Assembly (NCBI RefSeq): GCF_040833965.1
Contig: NZ_CP162142.1
Location: 2,567,001 to 2,631,000, forward strand
DNA length: 64,000 nucleotides
DNA from: Leptospira sp. WS39.C2
GTDB taxonomy: Bacteria > Spirochaetota > Leptospiria > Leptospirales > Leptospiraceae
Direction: 5' to 3'
In this document: in pieces, positions 17,688 through 26,824 of the stretch
Numbering within the stretch: the first letter of the stretch is position 1
How the letters are laid out: each line of letters begins with the position of its first letter
Position numbers and translations under genes: made by a program
Notes under the pieces: generated by a model
Database searches by the model: none
The model's input: the letters and a program-made list of their open reading frames with translations, nothing else
Told to the model about the DNA's origin: nothing

Positions 17688-18470
17688 CTAAGTTTGGTGG
17701 ATTAAAGTTTTTTCCTTTGTTTCCAAGAATTGTTTTTTTTCATTCATGAGTGTTTCTGCTTTTGATAGGTATTCTTCAAATGTAGGATAATCTTTTGCCA
17801 ATATAGAACCACAATAGTGAAAATATATTTTTTTGGAATGGGCTAAATGTTTGTATTCTTCCAAACTGGAGTATCCCATAAACCCACTAACAACAAACAC
17901 ATCTAAATCAATATTAAATTTATAAGCGATTTTCATCACACCTGTTTGGAATGGTTGAATTTCTTCCGTAAAGGTTCTTTCTCCCTCAGGGTATAAAAAA
18001 ATCGATCTAGTTTTTAACACACGTAAAACATCAGTTTTAAAGTTTCTAAAATTTGGTTTTTTCTCAGAATAAATGACTGCCTCAACAATTGTTTTGTGCA
18101 TCATCAAAGGGATGATTTTGTATCTTTGGATGATATCACCACCAAGATAAGACAAACGAATGTCTTTTGATTTTGATAAATATGGCAAAGATACAATCAA
18201 CGGAACTTCTAAAGCATTTGTATGGTTACAAATTAGGAAACGATTGTTTCCTTCTGGATTCCAATTCCCAAGAGAAACATCGAGGGTACGGCCAGTTAAT
18301 AGAAAAAAAGAACGGTACCAAAAGTACCCTAAAAAATTATTAATTCGATTCGACCATCGATCCAGTTTTGTAATTTTAAACAAATATGAAAAGGTAAGTC
18401 CGATAGGAAAAATAATCGCTAAAACTGGTATGGCATAACATAAAACGACGAAAAACTGTAGTTGGCCCAT
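17688..18470 (-). CDS. 1-acylglycerol-3-phosphate acyltransferase family protein (PlsC-like, HX4E)
   Basis: A 260-residue acyltransferase with an N-terminal membrane helix (about 5-30). The family uses a His-Asp pair in HX4D to acylate lysophosphatidate or related lipids at the inner membrane. Here the motif is HTNALE at 83-88, so the Asp is a Glu, while the glycerophosphate-binding motif PEGER at 161-165 and the GVMKIAYK segment are intact. The change may mark a branch acting on ornithine lipids or other acceptors, or may still function. It stands alone, convergent with a decayed gene. Confidence 0.8.
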   Translation of the reverse strand: MGQLQFFVVLCYAIPVLAIIFPIGLTFSYLFKITKLDRWSNRINNFLGYFWYRSFFLLTGRTLDVSLGNWNPEGNNRFLICNHTNALEVPLIVSLPYLSKSKDIRLSYLGGDIIQRYKIIPLMMHKTIVEAVIYSEKKPNFRNFKTDVLRVLKTRSIFLYPEGERTFTEEIQPFQTGVMKIAYKFNIDLDVFVVSGFMGYSSLEEYKHLAHSKKIYFHYCGSILAKDYPTFEEYLSKAETLMNEKKQFLETKEKTLIHQT

Positions 18471-18541
18471 GGATGAATAGAAGTAGAATCGATTAGAAGG
18501 TAAACTAATATTCTACATAGGTGAATAAAAAAATATAATCT

Positions 18542-20698
18542 TTAAATTGTTAATTCTAAGATAAATTTTGGGCTATGGTTTCTATCAATTCTGATTTTAC
18601 CTTCTATTTGGTCTACTAGCATGCCTATCAATTGTAAACCAAACCCTGGTGTGTTCTGAATTGAAACTGATTCGGGAATACCAACTCCATTATCCGAGTA
18701 TTCCAAAAAAAGTACATTTTGTATTTTGGTGATACAAAGACGAATCTCCGGATTTTGAATTTCTGTAAATGCATGTTTCATGGAATTGGTTATCAATTCA
18801 TTTAATATAATTCCTAAAGACGAAAGTAATTTTGCATTTAGTTCAATGGATTCATCCAATATATCCAAATTCACATCTACTTTTTTTGGAAATATAGAAA
18901 CTATTTCAGAGCAAATGGATGGGAAATATTCTTGTATGGTTACTCCATTCACTGACTCAGAGTGATAGAGCTTATCATAAAGGACAATCATACTTTTGAT
19001 TCGCCCTGCTGCTTCATACAAAATTGTTTGGACTGATGAATTTTCTTGAGATTTCGCCTGTAAAGTGAGTAAGGTAAATAAAGAACTCATATTATTTTTT
19101 ACACGATGATGAATTTCTTTTAATACATTCTCTTTTTCATGTAGCAGTTTTTGAATTTTTGATTCGGAAAGAGTTCTAACACTAACATCTCTTAATATAA
19201 CAGTATACAACGATTCCCCATTTACAGAAATCTGCGAAATGGAAGCTTCTATAGGAAACTCATCATTATTGGATCTCAAACCTCTTATTTGTCCAAGTGC
19301 ACCCATTGCTCTCCTACTAACGCCTGTTTTTCCAAAATGATCTATATGTTTATCATGTTGACTCCGAAAATTTTCAGGTATCAATTGGTCCAAAGGTTTT
19401 CCAATGATATTTGTTGACTCATATCCAAACATTTTTTCAGCAGCACCATTAAATAAAACAATCTTTTTTGATTTGTCTATGCTGATAATTGCATCCATCG
19501 CCGAATCTATAATCTGTGTTAACTTTGCTTCTGATTCCTTAATTTGATTTATAGCCTCTAATCGGTCAGAAATATCTCTTGCAACAAAAATATAACCAAT
19601 GGGTAAGTCCGATTCATCATTCAACAGAACTAGATTAATTTCAATATTCCTGAAACTTCCATCCTTTGCTTGTTGGATTGCCTCTCCAATAAAACTTCCT
19701 TCCAAATTTACTTTTTCTATAACCTGTTGGTTTGATAACATTTGGAAATTGGTTTTCAAAACATTCAAGATATTCTCACCAATAACTTCTTCCGATTTCC
19801 AAACGAAGATTTTTTCAGCAGCCTTATTCCAATATGTAATTTTTTGGGTAAAATCTGTCCCAATCACAGCATCTAATACATTATCTAACATATTAGCTTG
19901 TTTTGCGATCTGACTTTGTACGTTATATTCTGCAGTGATATCACGAAAAACTAAAACAACACCTTTGGTATCACCATTTAAATCTTTTATAGGAGATCCA
20001 GAATCAGAGATTTGAAATTCGGATCCATTTTTTGAAATCAAGACTGTATGATTTGCCAAGGCAACAACCGAATTTGTTTTTAAAACAATTTCTACTGGAT
20101 TTTCAACTTTTTTCCTAGTTTTAACATTGATTATATTAAATACATCATTGATTCCTAATCCAACTCCTTCTTCATGAGTCCATCCTGTTAATTTTTCGGC
20201 AACTGGATTGATACGGATTACTTTACCATCTCTATCTGTGGCGATAACACCATCACCAATCGAATGTAATACAGTTTCCAAATGTTCTTTTTTACTTTTT
20301 GTGAGTTCGTTTGCTTCGAATAATTTAAAAGCCATTTTAATGGAAGCATCTAACACGGTGAATCCTGAATTTTTTACAACATATCCATAAGAAGTAATAC
20401 TTTCTGTTTTTTTTACAATTTCTCTCTCTGTATGAGAAGATAAAAAAACAATTGGTATTTCTTTATGATTTAAGATGTGAGTAGCAGTTTCTGTTCCATC
20501 CAAACCTTTTCCAAGGTCAATATCCATTAATATCAAATCAAATGGACTTTCGTTATTTTTCATTAACTGGATTGCATTTTCGCCATTGGAAACATGTGTG
20601 ACTTTGTAACCACCTTGTTCCAATTGATTTTTTTCATAGAGAGCTAAAATAGCCTCATCTTCTACAAGTAAGATGGATTTATCTGCTATGATTGTCAT
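18542..20698 (-). CDS. Response regulator-PAS-histidine kinase (HisKA_2/HWE-like)
   Basis: A soluble 718-residue signalling protein. Order: receiver domain (about 7-125, phospho-acceptor Asp59 in LILMDID), three PAS domains (about 140-255, 262-380 and 388-510), a HisKA_2 dimerisation unit with the phospho-His in KEIHHRVKNN (about 525), and a HATPase domain with NSMKHAF and DNGVGIP motifs. HHRVKNN marks the class of kinases often linked to light or general stress responses. No membrane span is present. It is flanked by unrelated genes, and its output regulator is not adjacent. Confidence 0.9.
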   Translation of the reverse strand: MTIIADKSILLVEDEAILALYEKNQLEQGGYKVTHVSNGENAIQLMKNNESPFDLILMDIDLGKGLDGTETATHILNHKEIPIVFLSSHTEREIVKKTESITSYGYVVKNSGFTVLDASIKMAFKLFEANELTKSKKEHLETVLHSIGDGVIATDRDGKVIRINPVAEKLTGWTHEEGVGLGINDVFNIINVKTRKKVENPVEIVLKTNSVVALANHTVLISKNGSEFQISDSGSPIKDLNGDTKGVVLVFRDITAEYNVQSQIAKQANMLDNVLDAVIGTDFTQKITYWNKAAEKIFVWKSEEVIGENILNVLKTNFQMLSNQQVIEKVNLEGSFIGEAIQQAKDGSFRNIEINLVLLNDESDLPIGYIFVARDISDRLEAINQIKESEAKLTQIIDSAMDAIISIDKSKKIVLFNGAAEKMFGYESTNIIGKPLDQLIPENFRSQHDKHIDHFGKTGVSRRAMGALGQIRGLRSNNDEFPIEASISQISVNGESLYTVILRDVSVRTLSESKIQKLLHEKENVLKEIHHRVKNNMSSLFTLLTLQAKSQENSSVQTILYEAAGRIKSMIVLYDKLYHSESVNGVTIQEYFPSICSEIVSIFPKKVDVNLDILDESIELNAKLLSSLGIILNELITNSMKHAFTEIQNPEIRLCITKIQNVLFLEYSDNGVGIPESVSIQNTPGFGLQLIGMLVDQIEGKIRIDRNHSPKFILELTI

Positions 20699-20826
20699 CT
20701 TTCATCCTTTTGTATTTCCCAAAAAATGTACTGAAAAATACAGAACTCCAAATGATATAGGAGTGATTTATTAGTTCAATCAATAATTTAGAAAATTTCT
20801 AATCTTCTAATATTCAGGGATTTATC

Positions 20827-22281
20827 CTAATTGTTTACATTTATCCGATTTTTTCGGACAAATTGAAGAATTTGGAATAAAGAAAAAACCAAATAAAATA
20901 GGCCAATTCCAACAACCCAATTTCCATATTGTGAGTAGAGGGTTTTGATCTTTAAAGGAGATACAGATGAAATGAGAATCCCATCATTTTCTTCAAAATA
21001 ATCAAGTGTACCCTTTGTCCTTCCATATCCATCATAAATTCCGGATAATCCACTCCTCGTAGAACGGACAATAGATGATCCATTTTCGATCCCACGAATC
21101 GTAGCCATCTCGGTATGAAAAGGATTAATTCCATTCCAGTCCGAAGCAGGAATTAAGGTGATGTTTGATCCAGTCTGGGCATGGATCTCTGTTACATGCA
21201 AACTATCGAAGTCATAACATATAGCAACTGACATTTTGCCGAAATTCGTTTCGATCGATTTGATTTCAGAATGTATTTTTGAGATAGGTTCGAAAGGTAC
21301 AATAAATTGTTTATAATAGGTTTGTCTTATCTCACCTTCATTCGATAACCATACTAGTTTATTATCAAAATAAAATTCATTTTCGTTGTGTTGGATGATA
21401 TAAGCTGCCACGAGTTCGATATTTTCTTCCTTTGCGATTGAAATTAGAGAGTTCAAAAATTCTAATTCAGTTTCTTTTGAAATTAGAATCGCTCCTTCAT
21501 TCCATACAACAACGTTTGCGCCTTCCTTTGCTGCAAGTTTAGTTTTTTCAATTGTTAGCTGAGTATTTATCTTATTTTTGATTGGATTTTTCCAAATTGT
21601 TTGGATGTCCATTTTTGTAGTTACAGTAGCAACTTTAATTTGTTTTCCAGGAATTGGTAAACTCAATCGAATTGATCCATAAAAATATAGAAGAATGATG
21701 AGAATGATTGTGAATGAAAAATAATACGTACAAGATTTTGAAATTTGTTTTTGATCTATTTGTTCACTGAATAGTTGTTCAAAAGATGCGTTAAACAGAT
21801 ATATGACGAAGCTAATGCCAGTGGCTCCAAATAGGGAAGCAGACTGCAAAAATACTAAATTCCCAATTTGACTATTTGCTAACATTCCCCAAACACCCAA
21901 GTCTGAAAAATAAGCGCCTATCCATTCTAATATCGTACAGGTAAATGCAAAAAACAAAATAGGAGAAATGTTATTCTTATATCGAATGCGAATGAAATTC
22001 CATATCCATAGTAAAATTGAAAATAAGATTCCAGCTTGGATACCTGATAGAAAAGCAATCCAAATGTGAAATGGCTCACTCACAATACGAAAAGTAGATA
22101 CTATTTGGAATAAAATCAAACTAGTGAAAAGTATCTTAAAAGAATAACCCAAACGAATGTATCTTAAGAATGGAATAAAAACAAACCAGCCAAAAATTGG
22201 AATATTCCATTTCATTCCAGTGAATCCAATGAAGATTCCACCAACTGTGAGTAAAAACCATTGATTAGAAATAAAATTCAT
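20827..22281 (-). CDS. lnt: Apolipoprotein N-acyltransferase (Lnt family)
   Basis: Lnt adds the third acyl chain to the N-terminal Cys of lipoproteins at the outer face of the inner membrane. About six to seven N-terminal membrane helices (1-210) precede a nitrilase-fold domain whose catalytic triad is visible: Glu262 (WNEGA), Lys324 (YYKQFIVPFEP) and Cys355 (AICYDFD). A last span lies near 455-475. Length of 484 aa is close to normal. The ATG shares a base with the stop of the TetR gene, so the pair is one operon. Control of lnt by a dedicated TetR repressor is unusual, so it may be a second, regulated copy; the genome was not seen. Confidence 0.85.
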   Translation of the reverse strand: MNFISNQWFLLTVGGIFIGFTGMKWNIPIFGWFVFIPFLRYIRLGYSFKILFTSLILFQIVSTFRIVSEPFHIWIAFLSGIQAGILFSILLWIWNFIRIRYKNNISPILFFAFTCTILEWIGAYFSDLGVWGMLANSQIGNLVFLQSASLFGATGISFVIYLFNASFEQLFSEQIDQKQISKSCTYYFSFTIILIILLYFYGSIRLSLPIPGKQIKVATVTTKMDIQTIWKNPIKNKINTQLTIEKTKLAAKEGANVVVWNEGAILISKETELEFLNSLISIAKEENIELVAAYIIQHNENEFYFDNKLVWLSNEGEIRQTYYKQFIVPFEPISKIHSEIKSIETNFGKMSVAICYDFDSLHVTEIHAQTGSNITLIPASDWNGINPFHTEMATIRGIENGSSIVRSTRSGLSGIYDGYGRTKGTLDYFEENDGILISSVSPLKIKTLYSQYGNWVVGIGLFYLVFSLFQILQFVRKNRINVNN

Positions 22282-22988
22282 TACTTTCTCACCTTTTCAT
22301 TTAACTTAAGATTCGAACCAGCACCAATCCATATATAGTCCAACGAATCTATCCAAAGTGATTCTAGATTTTCGTTCAGCTGAAACGCTAATATTGGAAT
22401 CCCAAAGAAACAACTTGCAATTGCAAGTGATAGACTTTTCCAATTTGTATCTTTGGGAAGCTCCTTGTTTTCTTTTGCCAATTTCATTGCATTTTCTAAA
22501 ATCAATTCGATACCACCGATGGGCAGTGTTCCGATAGCGGGATGATTTGGGAAAAGTAAATATCGTTCCGCCAAAGTTAATTCCTTAGCTTGGGGTCTTT
22601 TTTTATACTTAGTTTGGAAGGAAATTATCTCCAAAAGGATTCTCGGATTTTTTTTGGATTCTTTGGCCGTATAACGAAACAAAGATTGTATTAAGCCATA
22701 ACCTGAATTTGCCATTTTATTTTTTTCAGCAAAAACTGTGACTTGGAGGCTCCATATCTGGATATAATGTAAGATCAGTTCGTCTTTTTCAGGAAAATAA
22801 TTATAAAATGTTGGTTCAGAAATCTCTGCATATTGGCAAAGTTCTATGATTTTGATTTCATTATATGGTTTTGTTTCCAATAATTCTAATAAACCAAATG
22901 TAAGTTTTGTGCGTGTCCTCGCAAATTTTCGTTCTTTTAAAGGGAATTGAAGCAAAGGATCTAATTTGGGAGCCACTTTAGCATTCAT
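22281..22988 (-). CDS. TetR/AcrR family transcriptional regulator (operon with lnt)
   Basis: The 235-residue protein has a TetR helix-turn-helix at about residues 45-67 (KIIELCQYAEISEPTFYNYF) followed by PEKDEL and a helical effector domain. A 26-bp dyad sits in the promoter 11 nt before its ATG (22999-23024), so autorepression, and with it repression of lnt, is likely. Translation of lnt begins at the overlapping TAATG. The ligand may be a lipid or acyl compound, which is inferred only from the operon partner. Confidence 0.88.
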   Translation of the reverse strand: MNAKVAPKLDPLLQFPLKERKFARTRTKLTFGLLELLETKPYNEIKIIELCQYAEISEPTFYNYFPEKDELILHYIQIWSLQVTVFAEKNKMANSGYGLIQSLFRYTAKESKKNPRILLEIISFQTKYKKRPQAKELTLAERYLLFPNHPAIGTLPIGGIELILENAMKLAKENKELPKDTNWKSLSLAIASCFFGIPILAFQLNENLESLWIDSLDYIWIGAGSNLKLNEKVRK

Positions 22989-22998
22989 ATATTTATAA

Positions 22999-23024
22999 GG
23001 CTGACTTTATTTTTATAGTCAACC
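22999..23024 (-). promoter_or_regulatory. Promoter with embedded TetR-type operator for the tetR-lnt operon
   Basis: GGCTGACT, ten bases, AGTCAACC forms a dyad with one mismatch in eight. On the minus strand TTGACT acts as a -35 and TTATAA as a -10 with 18 bases between, and the dyad spans that spacer. A repressor bound there would block RNA polymerase, as in many TetR-controlled promoters. Confidence 0.6.
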
Positions 23025-23130
23025 CTATTTTTTTAATAATTCATAACGAAACTATGAACTTTTTAAATATTTTTTTGATATTAGTAGAGTTGAGATTGAT
23101 GAATTTTTGAAATTGTGGTAGATGGACATC

Positions 23131-23161
23131 ATTGGGTGGCGGGTCTAGAACCCCACCCAAT
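23131..23161. repeat. GC-rich hairpin between xerC and the TetR-lnt operon
   Basis: ATTGGGTG, then GC, GGGT, a CTAGA loop, ACCC, CACCCAAT folds into a long stem with a two-base bulge; GGGCGGGG follows. It lies 30 nt after the xerC stop on the minus strand. There is no T run, so it is not a classical terminator, and it may be an intergenic repeat. The remainder of 23025-23191 is plain AT-rich sequence. Confidence 0.4.
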
Positions 23162-23191
23162 TCAGGGCGGGGATAGCATATTCACACCGAA

Positions 23192-24127
23192 CTACTTCTT
23201 CGCATGTGGATGTGCGTTTCGATACACTTCCTTCAAACGATCTCTTGAGACACTCAAATATACTTGCGTAGAAGACAACGACGAATGACCAAGTAACTCT
23301 TGTACGGCGCGAATATCAGCACCTGCATTGAGTAAATCCGTCGCAAAAGTATGTCTAAATTTGTGTGGGGTTATGGCTTTTTCCATTCCCATAACAGTCC
23401 TTCGTTCTGATAAAATATAACGAATCCCACGAGTTGTTAATTTGCCACCTCTTTGGTTCAAAAAGATTTCATCAGGTCCGCCATTCCCTCTTTCATCCAA
23501 ATAGTCTTTAAGTGCTTCTTTTGCTTCTGGTCCTATGAATACAAATCTTTCTTTTCTCCGTTTACCCATCACTTTAAGTGATGTTAACTCTTCGTTCAAG
23601 TCACTTAATTTTGCATTCACCAACTCAAATACCCGTAAACCCGTACTGTATAAAACTTCCACAATGGCTTTGTCTCGTTTTCCCAATACTTCCTTTTTTT
23701 CAGGGTCTTCGTAATCTAGGATGTCTTCTGTTTCGATCGGTGTGAAATTTTTTGGTAATTTCTTTTTTGTTTTTGGAAAACTCACTTGTAAGATGGGATT
23801 TGCTCCAATCTTTTCTTCCCGAAACAAAAATTTATAAAACGTTCTTAAAGAGGAAAGTTTGCGACTTTGGGTACGTTTGTCTTGTTTCTTCGTGGATTTT
23901 AAGTCAGCAAAATATGCTCGCACATCTAATACATCAACACTGAGGATATCTATTTCTTCTTTTAAACAGAATTCAAAAAAGAATTTCAAATCACGTAAAT
24001 ATGCAAATAAAGTATGTTCCGAATAATTTTTTTCGATTTTTAGATATGTGCGGTAACTGCGAAATAAATCCGCCATAACTTGGGGAAAATGCTCTGGAAT
24101 TTGGACTTCAAGGACTGGCAGGGTCAT
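23192..24127 (-). CDS. xerC: Tyrosine recombinase XerC/XerD type
   Basis: The recombinase resolves chromosome dimers at dif with a partner enzyme. A core-binding SAM-like domain occupies residues 17-105, and the catalytic domain carries R165, K near 189, H255-x-x-R258, H281 and the nucleophile Y290. Length of 311 aa is normal for XerC/D and no integrase-specific extension or attachment site is seen, so it is a housekeeping enzyme rather than a phage integrase. It is divergent from recA. Whether it is the XerC or XerD partner is not certain from sequence alone. Confidence 0.88.
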   Translation of the reverse strand: MTLPVLEVQIPEHFPQVMADLFRSYRTYLKIEKNYSEHTLFAYLRDLKFFFEFCLKEEIDILSVDVLDVRAYFADLKSTKKQDKRTQSRKLSSLRTFYKFLFREEKIGANPILQVSFPKTKKKLPKNFTPIETEDILDYEDPEKKEVLGKRDKAIVEVLYSTGLRVFELVNAKLSDLNEELTSLKVMGKRRKERFVFIGPEAKEALKDYLDERGNGGPDEIFLNQRGGKLTTRGIRYILSERRTVMGMEKAITPHKFRHTFATDLLNAGADIRAVQELLGHSSLSSTQVYLSVSRDRLKEVYRNAHPHAKK

Positions 24128-24280
24128 ACATCAAATCTATCGGCAAAAGTTTTCTTTCTCCTCCGTCAAAAAAATACTATACAAGTACTTACATTTTGTT
24201 TAGTGTTGAAATCGGAAAAAAAAGACATAATCCAGAAAAATTCCTCTCCCCTTCCTAATTTGTCCCAGGCCTAAGGCATA

Positions 24281-24445
24281 ATGGAGTCACTTCGGAAGAG
24301 AAAAAGAGTGGAATTCGGAAGGGATGGGTTCATCCTTGAGAGAGTCAGGCGGATTTTTTTAAAACCAACTGGCCAAGTCCCCTACCTAGTCTTTCGGAAC
24401 ACCGACTTAGGAGAACGATTGATTCATGAAAAAAGAGAAAGCTGA
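24281..24445 (+). CDS. Possible 54-residue basic leader ORF upstream of recA
   Basis: An ATG at 24281, preceded by AAGG at about four bases, opens 54 codons that end at a TGA inside recA, overlapping its start by 20 nt. The peptide is rich in Arg and Lys and has no recognised domain. The overlap would allow translational coupling. It could equally be untranslated leader that happens to be open. The remaining part of the xerC-recA gap (24128-24280) shows AAGTACTT and poly-A tracts but no clear SOS operator. Confidence 0.25.
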   Translation: MESLRKRKRVEFGRDGFILERVRRIFLKPTGQVPYLVFRNTDLGERLIHEKRES

Positions 24446-25589
24446 CAAGGCACTAGAAAAAGAAACAGACCAAAGAAAACAGGCCATTGATGCGGCCCTC
24501 GGCCAAATTGAAAAACAATTTGGAAAAGGTTCCATCATGCGACTTGGGGCCGACACACGTATGGCAGAAATGAATGTAGTGTCCACTGGCTCTTTGGACC
24601 TTGACATAGCTTTGGGAATCGGCGGTTTTCCCTCTGGTCGAATCATCGAAATTTACGGACCAGAGTCTTCCGGAAAAACAACTCTCACTTTATCTGCCAT
24701 TGCGGAAACGCAAAAAAAAGGAGGCATTGCTGCCTTCATAGACGCAGAACACGCACTTGATCCATCTTATGCTAAAAAACTCGGTGTCAATGTGGACGAT
24801 CTACTCGTAGCCCAACCGGACAACGGCGAAGAAGCTCTTGAAATCTGCGAGTCCCTCGTTCGTTCCAATGCCATTGACCTCATCGTCATCGACTCAGTTG
24901 CTGCTCTTGTTCCGAAAGCAGAAATCGAAGGGGATATGGGTGACTCCCATATGGGCCTCCAAGCACGACTCATGTCACAAGCCCTTCGTAAACTCACAGG
25001 AACCATTTCCAAATCCAGTACCACAGTTATCTTTATCAACCAGATCCGTATGAAGATTGGGGTTATGTTTGGTAGCCCTGAAACCACTACAGGTGGTAAC
25101 GCTTTAAAATTCTATGCGTCCATCCGTCTTGACATCCGCCGTATTGAGACTCTGAAAGAAAAAGAGGAACCAGTTGGTAACCGAGTCCGAGTGAAGGTGG
25201 TGAAAAACAAATGCGCCCCTCCTTTCCGTCAGGCGGAATTTGATATCATGTATGCGAATGGAATCAATCGTGAAAGTTCACTCATTGATTTAGCAGTTCG
25301 TCACGATTTAGTGGCAAAAGCTGGATCTTGGTATTCTTACAACGGTGAAAAAATTGGCCAAGGAAAAGAACAAGTTCGGAACTTCTTTTTAGAAAACCCA
25401 GACATTGCTTTCAAAATTGAAAACCAAGTCCGTGATCTGAATAGCCTTCCTTTGCTTGACCAAGCAAAAATCCAAACAAGAGAAGTGAAGTCCATTGAAA
25501 GAGATCCAAAAGAAACTAAGGAAACAAAAACAAAACAACCAGTGAGTTTCTCTACAGAAGGAGACTCCGACATCGCAGTCGGCGAATAA
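24426..25589 (+). CDS. recA: Recombinase RecA
   Basis: RecA forms the ATP-dependent filament for strand exchange and triggers LexA self-cleavage. Walker [10 protein letters not shown] is at residues 78-86, followed by the DAEHALDP segment, Walker B ([10 protein letters not shown]), the L1 region with [12 protein letters not shown], and L2 [19 protein letters not shown]. The C-terminal tail is acidic and Lys/Thr-rich. Length of 387 aa is a little longer than the E. coli protein. TTAGGAGA lies about 10-13 nt before the ATG. A strong terminator at 25623-25656 ends the transcript. Confidence 0.98.
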   Translation: MKKEKADKALEKETDQRKQAIDAALGQIEKQFGKGSIMRLGADTRMAEMNVVSTGSLDLDIALGIGGFPSGRIIEIYGPESSGKTTLTLSAIAETQKKGGIAAFIDAEHALDPSYAKKLGVNVDDLLVAQPDNGEEALEICESLVRSNAIDLIVIDSVAALVPKAEIEGDMGDSHMGLQARLMSQALRKLTGTISKSSTTVIFINQIRMKIGVMFGSPETTTGGNALKFYASIRLDIRRIETLKEKEEPVGNRVRVKVVKNKCAPPFRQAEFDIMYANGINRESSLIDLAVRHDLVAKAGSWYSYNGEKIGQGKEQVRNFFLENPDIAFKIENQVRDLNSLPLLDQAKIQTREVKSIERDPKETKETKTKQPVSFSTEGDSDIAVGE

Positions 25590-25622
25590 ACGAAAAACAG
25601 GCTTTCTTTTTAGGAACCATTG

Positions 25623-25656
25623 CCGGTTCGGGGTTTCCCCGAGCCGGTTTTTTTTT
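25623..25656 (+). terminator. Rho-independent terminator after recA
   Basis: CCGGTTCGGGG, TTT, CCCCGAGCCGG gives an 11-bp stem with a single G-U pair, followed by nine T. It lies 33 nt after the recA stop. Confidence 0.95.
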
Positions 25657-25764
25657 ACTTCATTTCATTCCTAACTCGGAATGAAAAATGATATATGAAA
25701 TCAGATGGAATCAAAACCTATCCACTAATCACTTAAAGGTAAAGTCAACCCCACTCCTCATTAT

Positions 25765-26808
25765 ATGTTACAAAAATATTTGATCTGCATCCTCCTCTTT
25801 TCCTTCCATTGCCAAGTAGTCAGTAACAAACCAAAGATTAACCAACAAGATTCAGATGTATTTTTAGAGTGGGCGGGCCTCACTCCAAATGATTTGCTCC
25901 ATCAAAATGAAATGGACATTAGTTGGAAAAAATTACTAGAAACAAAAGAACGAATCTCTAGTTATTTAGATCAAAAGAATTACCACCCAAACGTAAATAC
26001 TGTTGTGTATCCTTTTAGTGGAATTGATGTATTAAATTTGTTCTCATTTTTTCCAAATTGCCAACATTACATTTTGTTTGGATTAGAAGACCCAGGTTAC
26101 CCTACTAAATACAATGAACTTTCTGAAAAAGAAAAGACCATCGTTAAATCAGGAATTCGAAACTTATCAGACCATTTAGCTGGTAGAAATTATTTTACGT
26201 ATCGTAAAATGAAGGAAGAAACCAAGAAAAAAGAACTAAATGGAGCTTATCCTGTCTTTGTTGCTTTTTTGAAACGAATGGGAAAAGAAATTATCGATAC
26301 AAAAGAAGTGTCTATCGAAGGAAAAGGGATTAATTATAAAGGTTTTACTTTGGTTTTATTTGATTCGAAACAAAATAAACAAGAAACACTTACGTATTTT
26401 AAAATATTCTTAATTGGAAATGAAGGAACTCCCGGGGATGGGTTGTATGAATATTTCTCTAATTTAGGAGAAATAGGTGTTTTTACAAAATCTGCTGAAT
26501 ATTTATTCCACGGGGAAAAAAGAAAATCCTTTCGCGATTTACTTTTGAAAAACGCGAAATTTGTAGTACAGGATGAATCTGGTTTTCCACTTCGCTTTTT
26601 TCCAGAAGAAAACTGGAAACGATCCATTTTTGGAAGGTATGAAAAATCTTGGAACCTGTCTGGTGCGGTGATCCCTGAAGAACAACCAGAACTAAAAAAA
26701 CTAAGCCAAGAGACAAATGATCAAATTTTACCATTTCCGTTCGGATACGGATTTTTAGGAACAAAGGACAACAGACAATCGGCTGTCCTTGTGTTTCAAA
26801 AAAAGTAA
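25765..26808 (+). CDS. Putative lipoprotein of unknown function, 347 aa
   Basis: The N-terminus is a short hydrophobic signal ending LLFSFHCQ, with a plausible lipidated Cys16. The mature part is soluble, with mixed alpha/beta composition and several conserved-looking segments (TVVYPFSGIDVLNLFSFFP, PFGYGFLG). The first of these recalls proteins of the kind that read 'Pxxxx D', but no catalytic motif can be named. I do not recognise the family; it may be a spirochaete-restricted envelope protein. It is transcribed alone, convergent with the aldo/keto reductase. Confidence 0.65.
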   Translation: MLQKYLICILLFSFHCQVVSNKPKINQQDSDVFLEWAGLTPNDLLHQNEMDISWKKLLETKERISSYLDQKNYHPNVNTVVYPFSGIDVLNLFSFFPNCQHYILFGLEDPGYPTKYNELSEKEKTIVKSGIRNLSDHLAGRNYFTYRKMKEETKKKELNGAYPVFVAFLKRMGKEIIDTKEVSIEGKGINYKGFTLVLFDSKQNKQETLTYFKIFLIGNEGTPGDGLYEYFSNLGEIGVFTKSAEYLFHGEKRKSFRDLLLKNAKFVVQDESGFPLRFFPEENWKRSIFGRYEKSWNLSGAVIPEEQPELKKLSQETNDQILPFPFGYGFLGTKDNRQSAVLVFQKK

Positions 26809-26824
26809 CAGCAGTTATACTGGT

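Noticed and set aside
23192..24127. Phage or island integrase next to recA
   Set aside because: Length, domains and position match housekeeping XerC/D; no attachment-site repeat or tRNA is present.
24128..24425. LexA/SOS operator upstream of recA
   Set aside because: Neither a TTTG-N5-CAAA dyad nor GAAC-N4-GTTC occurs; only a short AAGTACTT palindrome is there, which is not enough.
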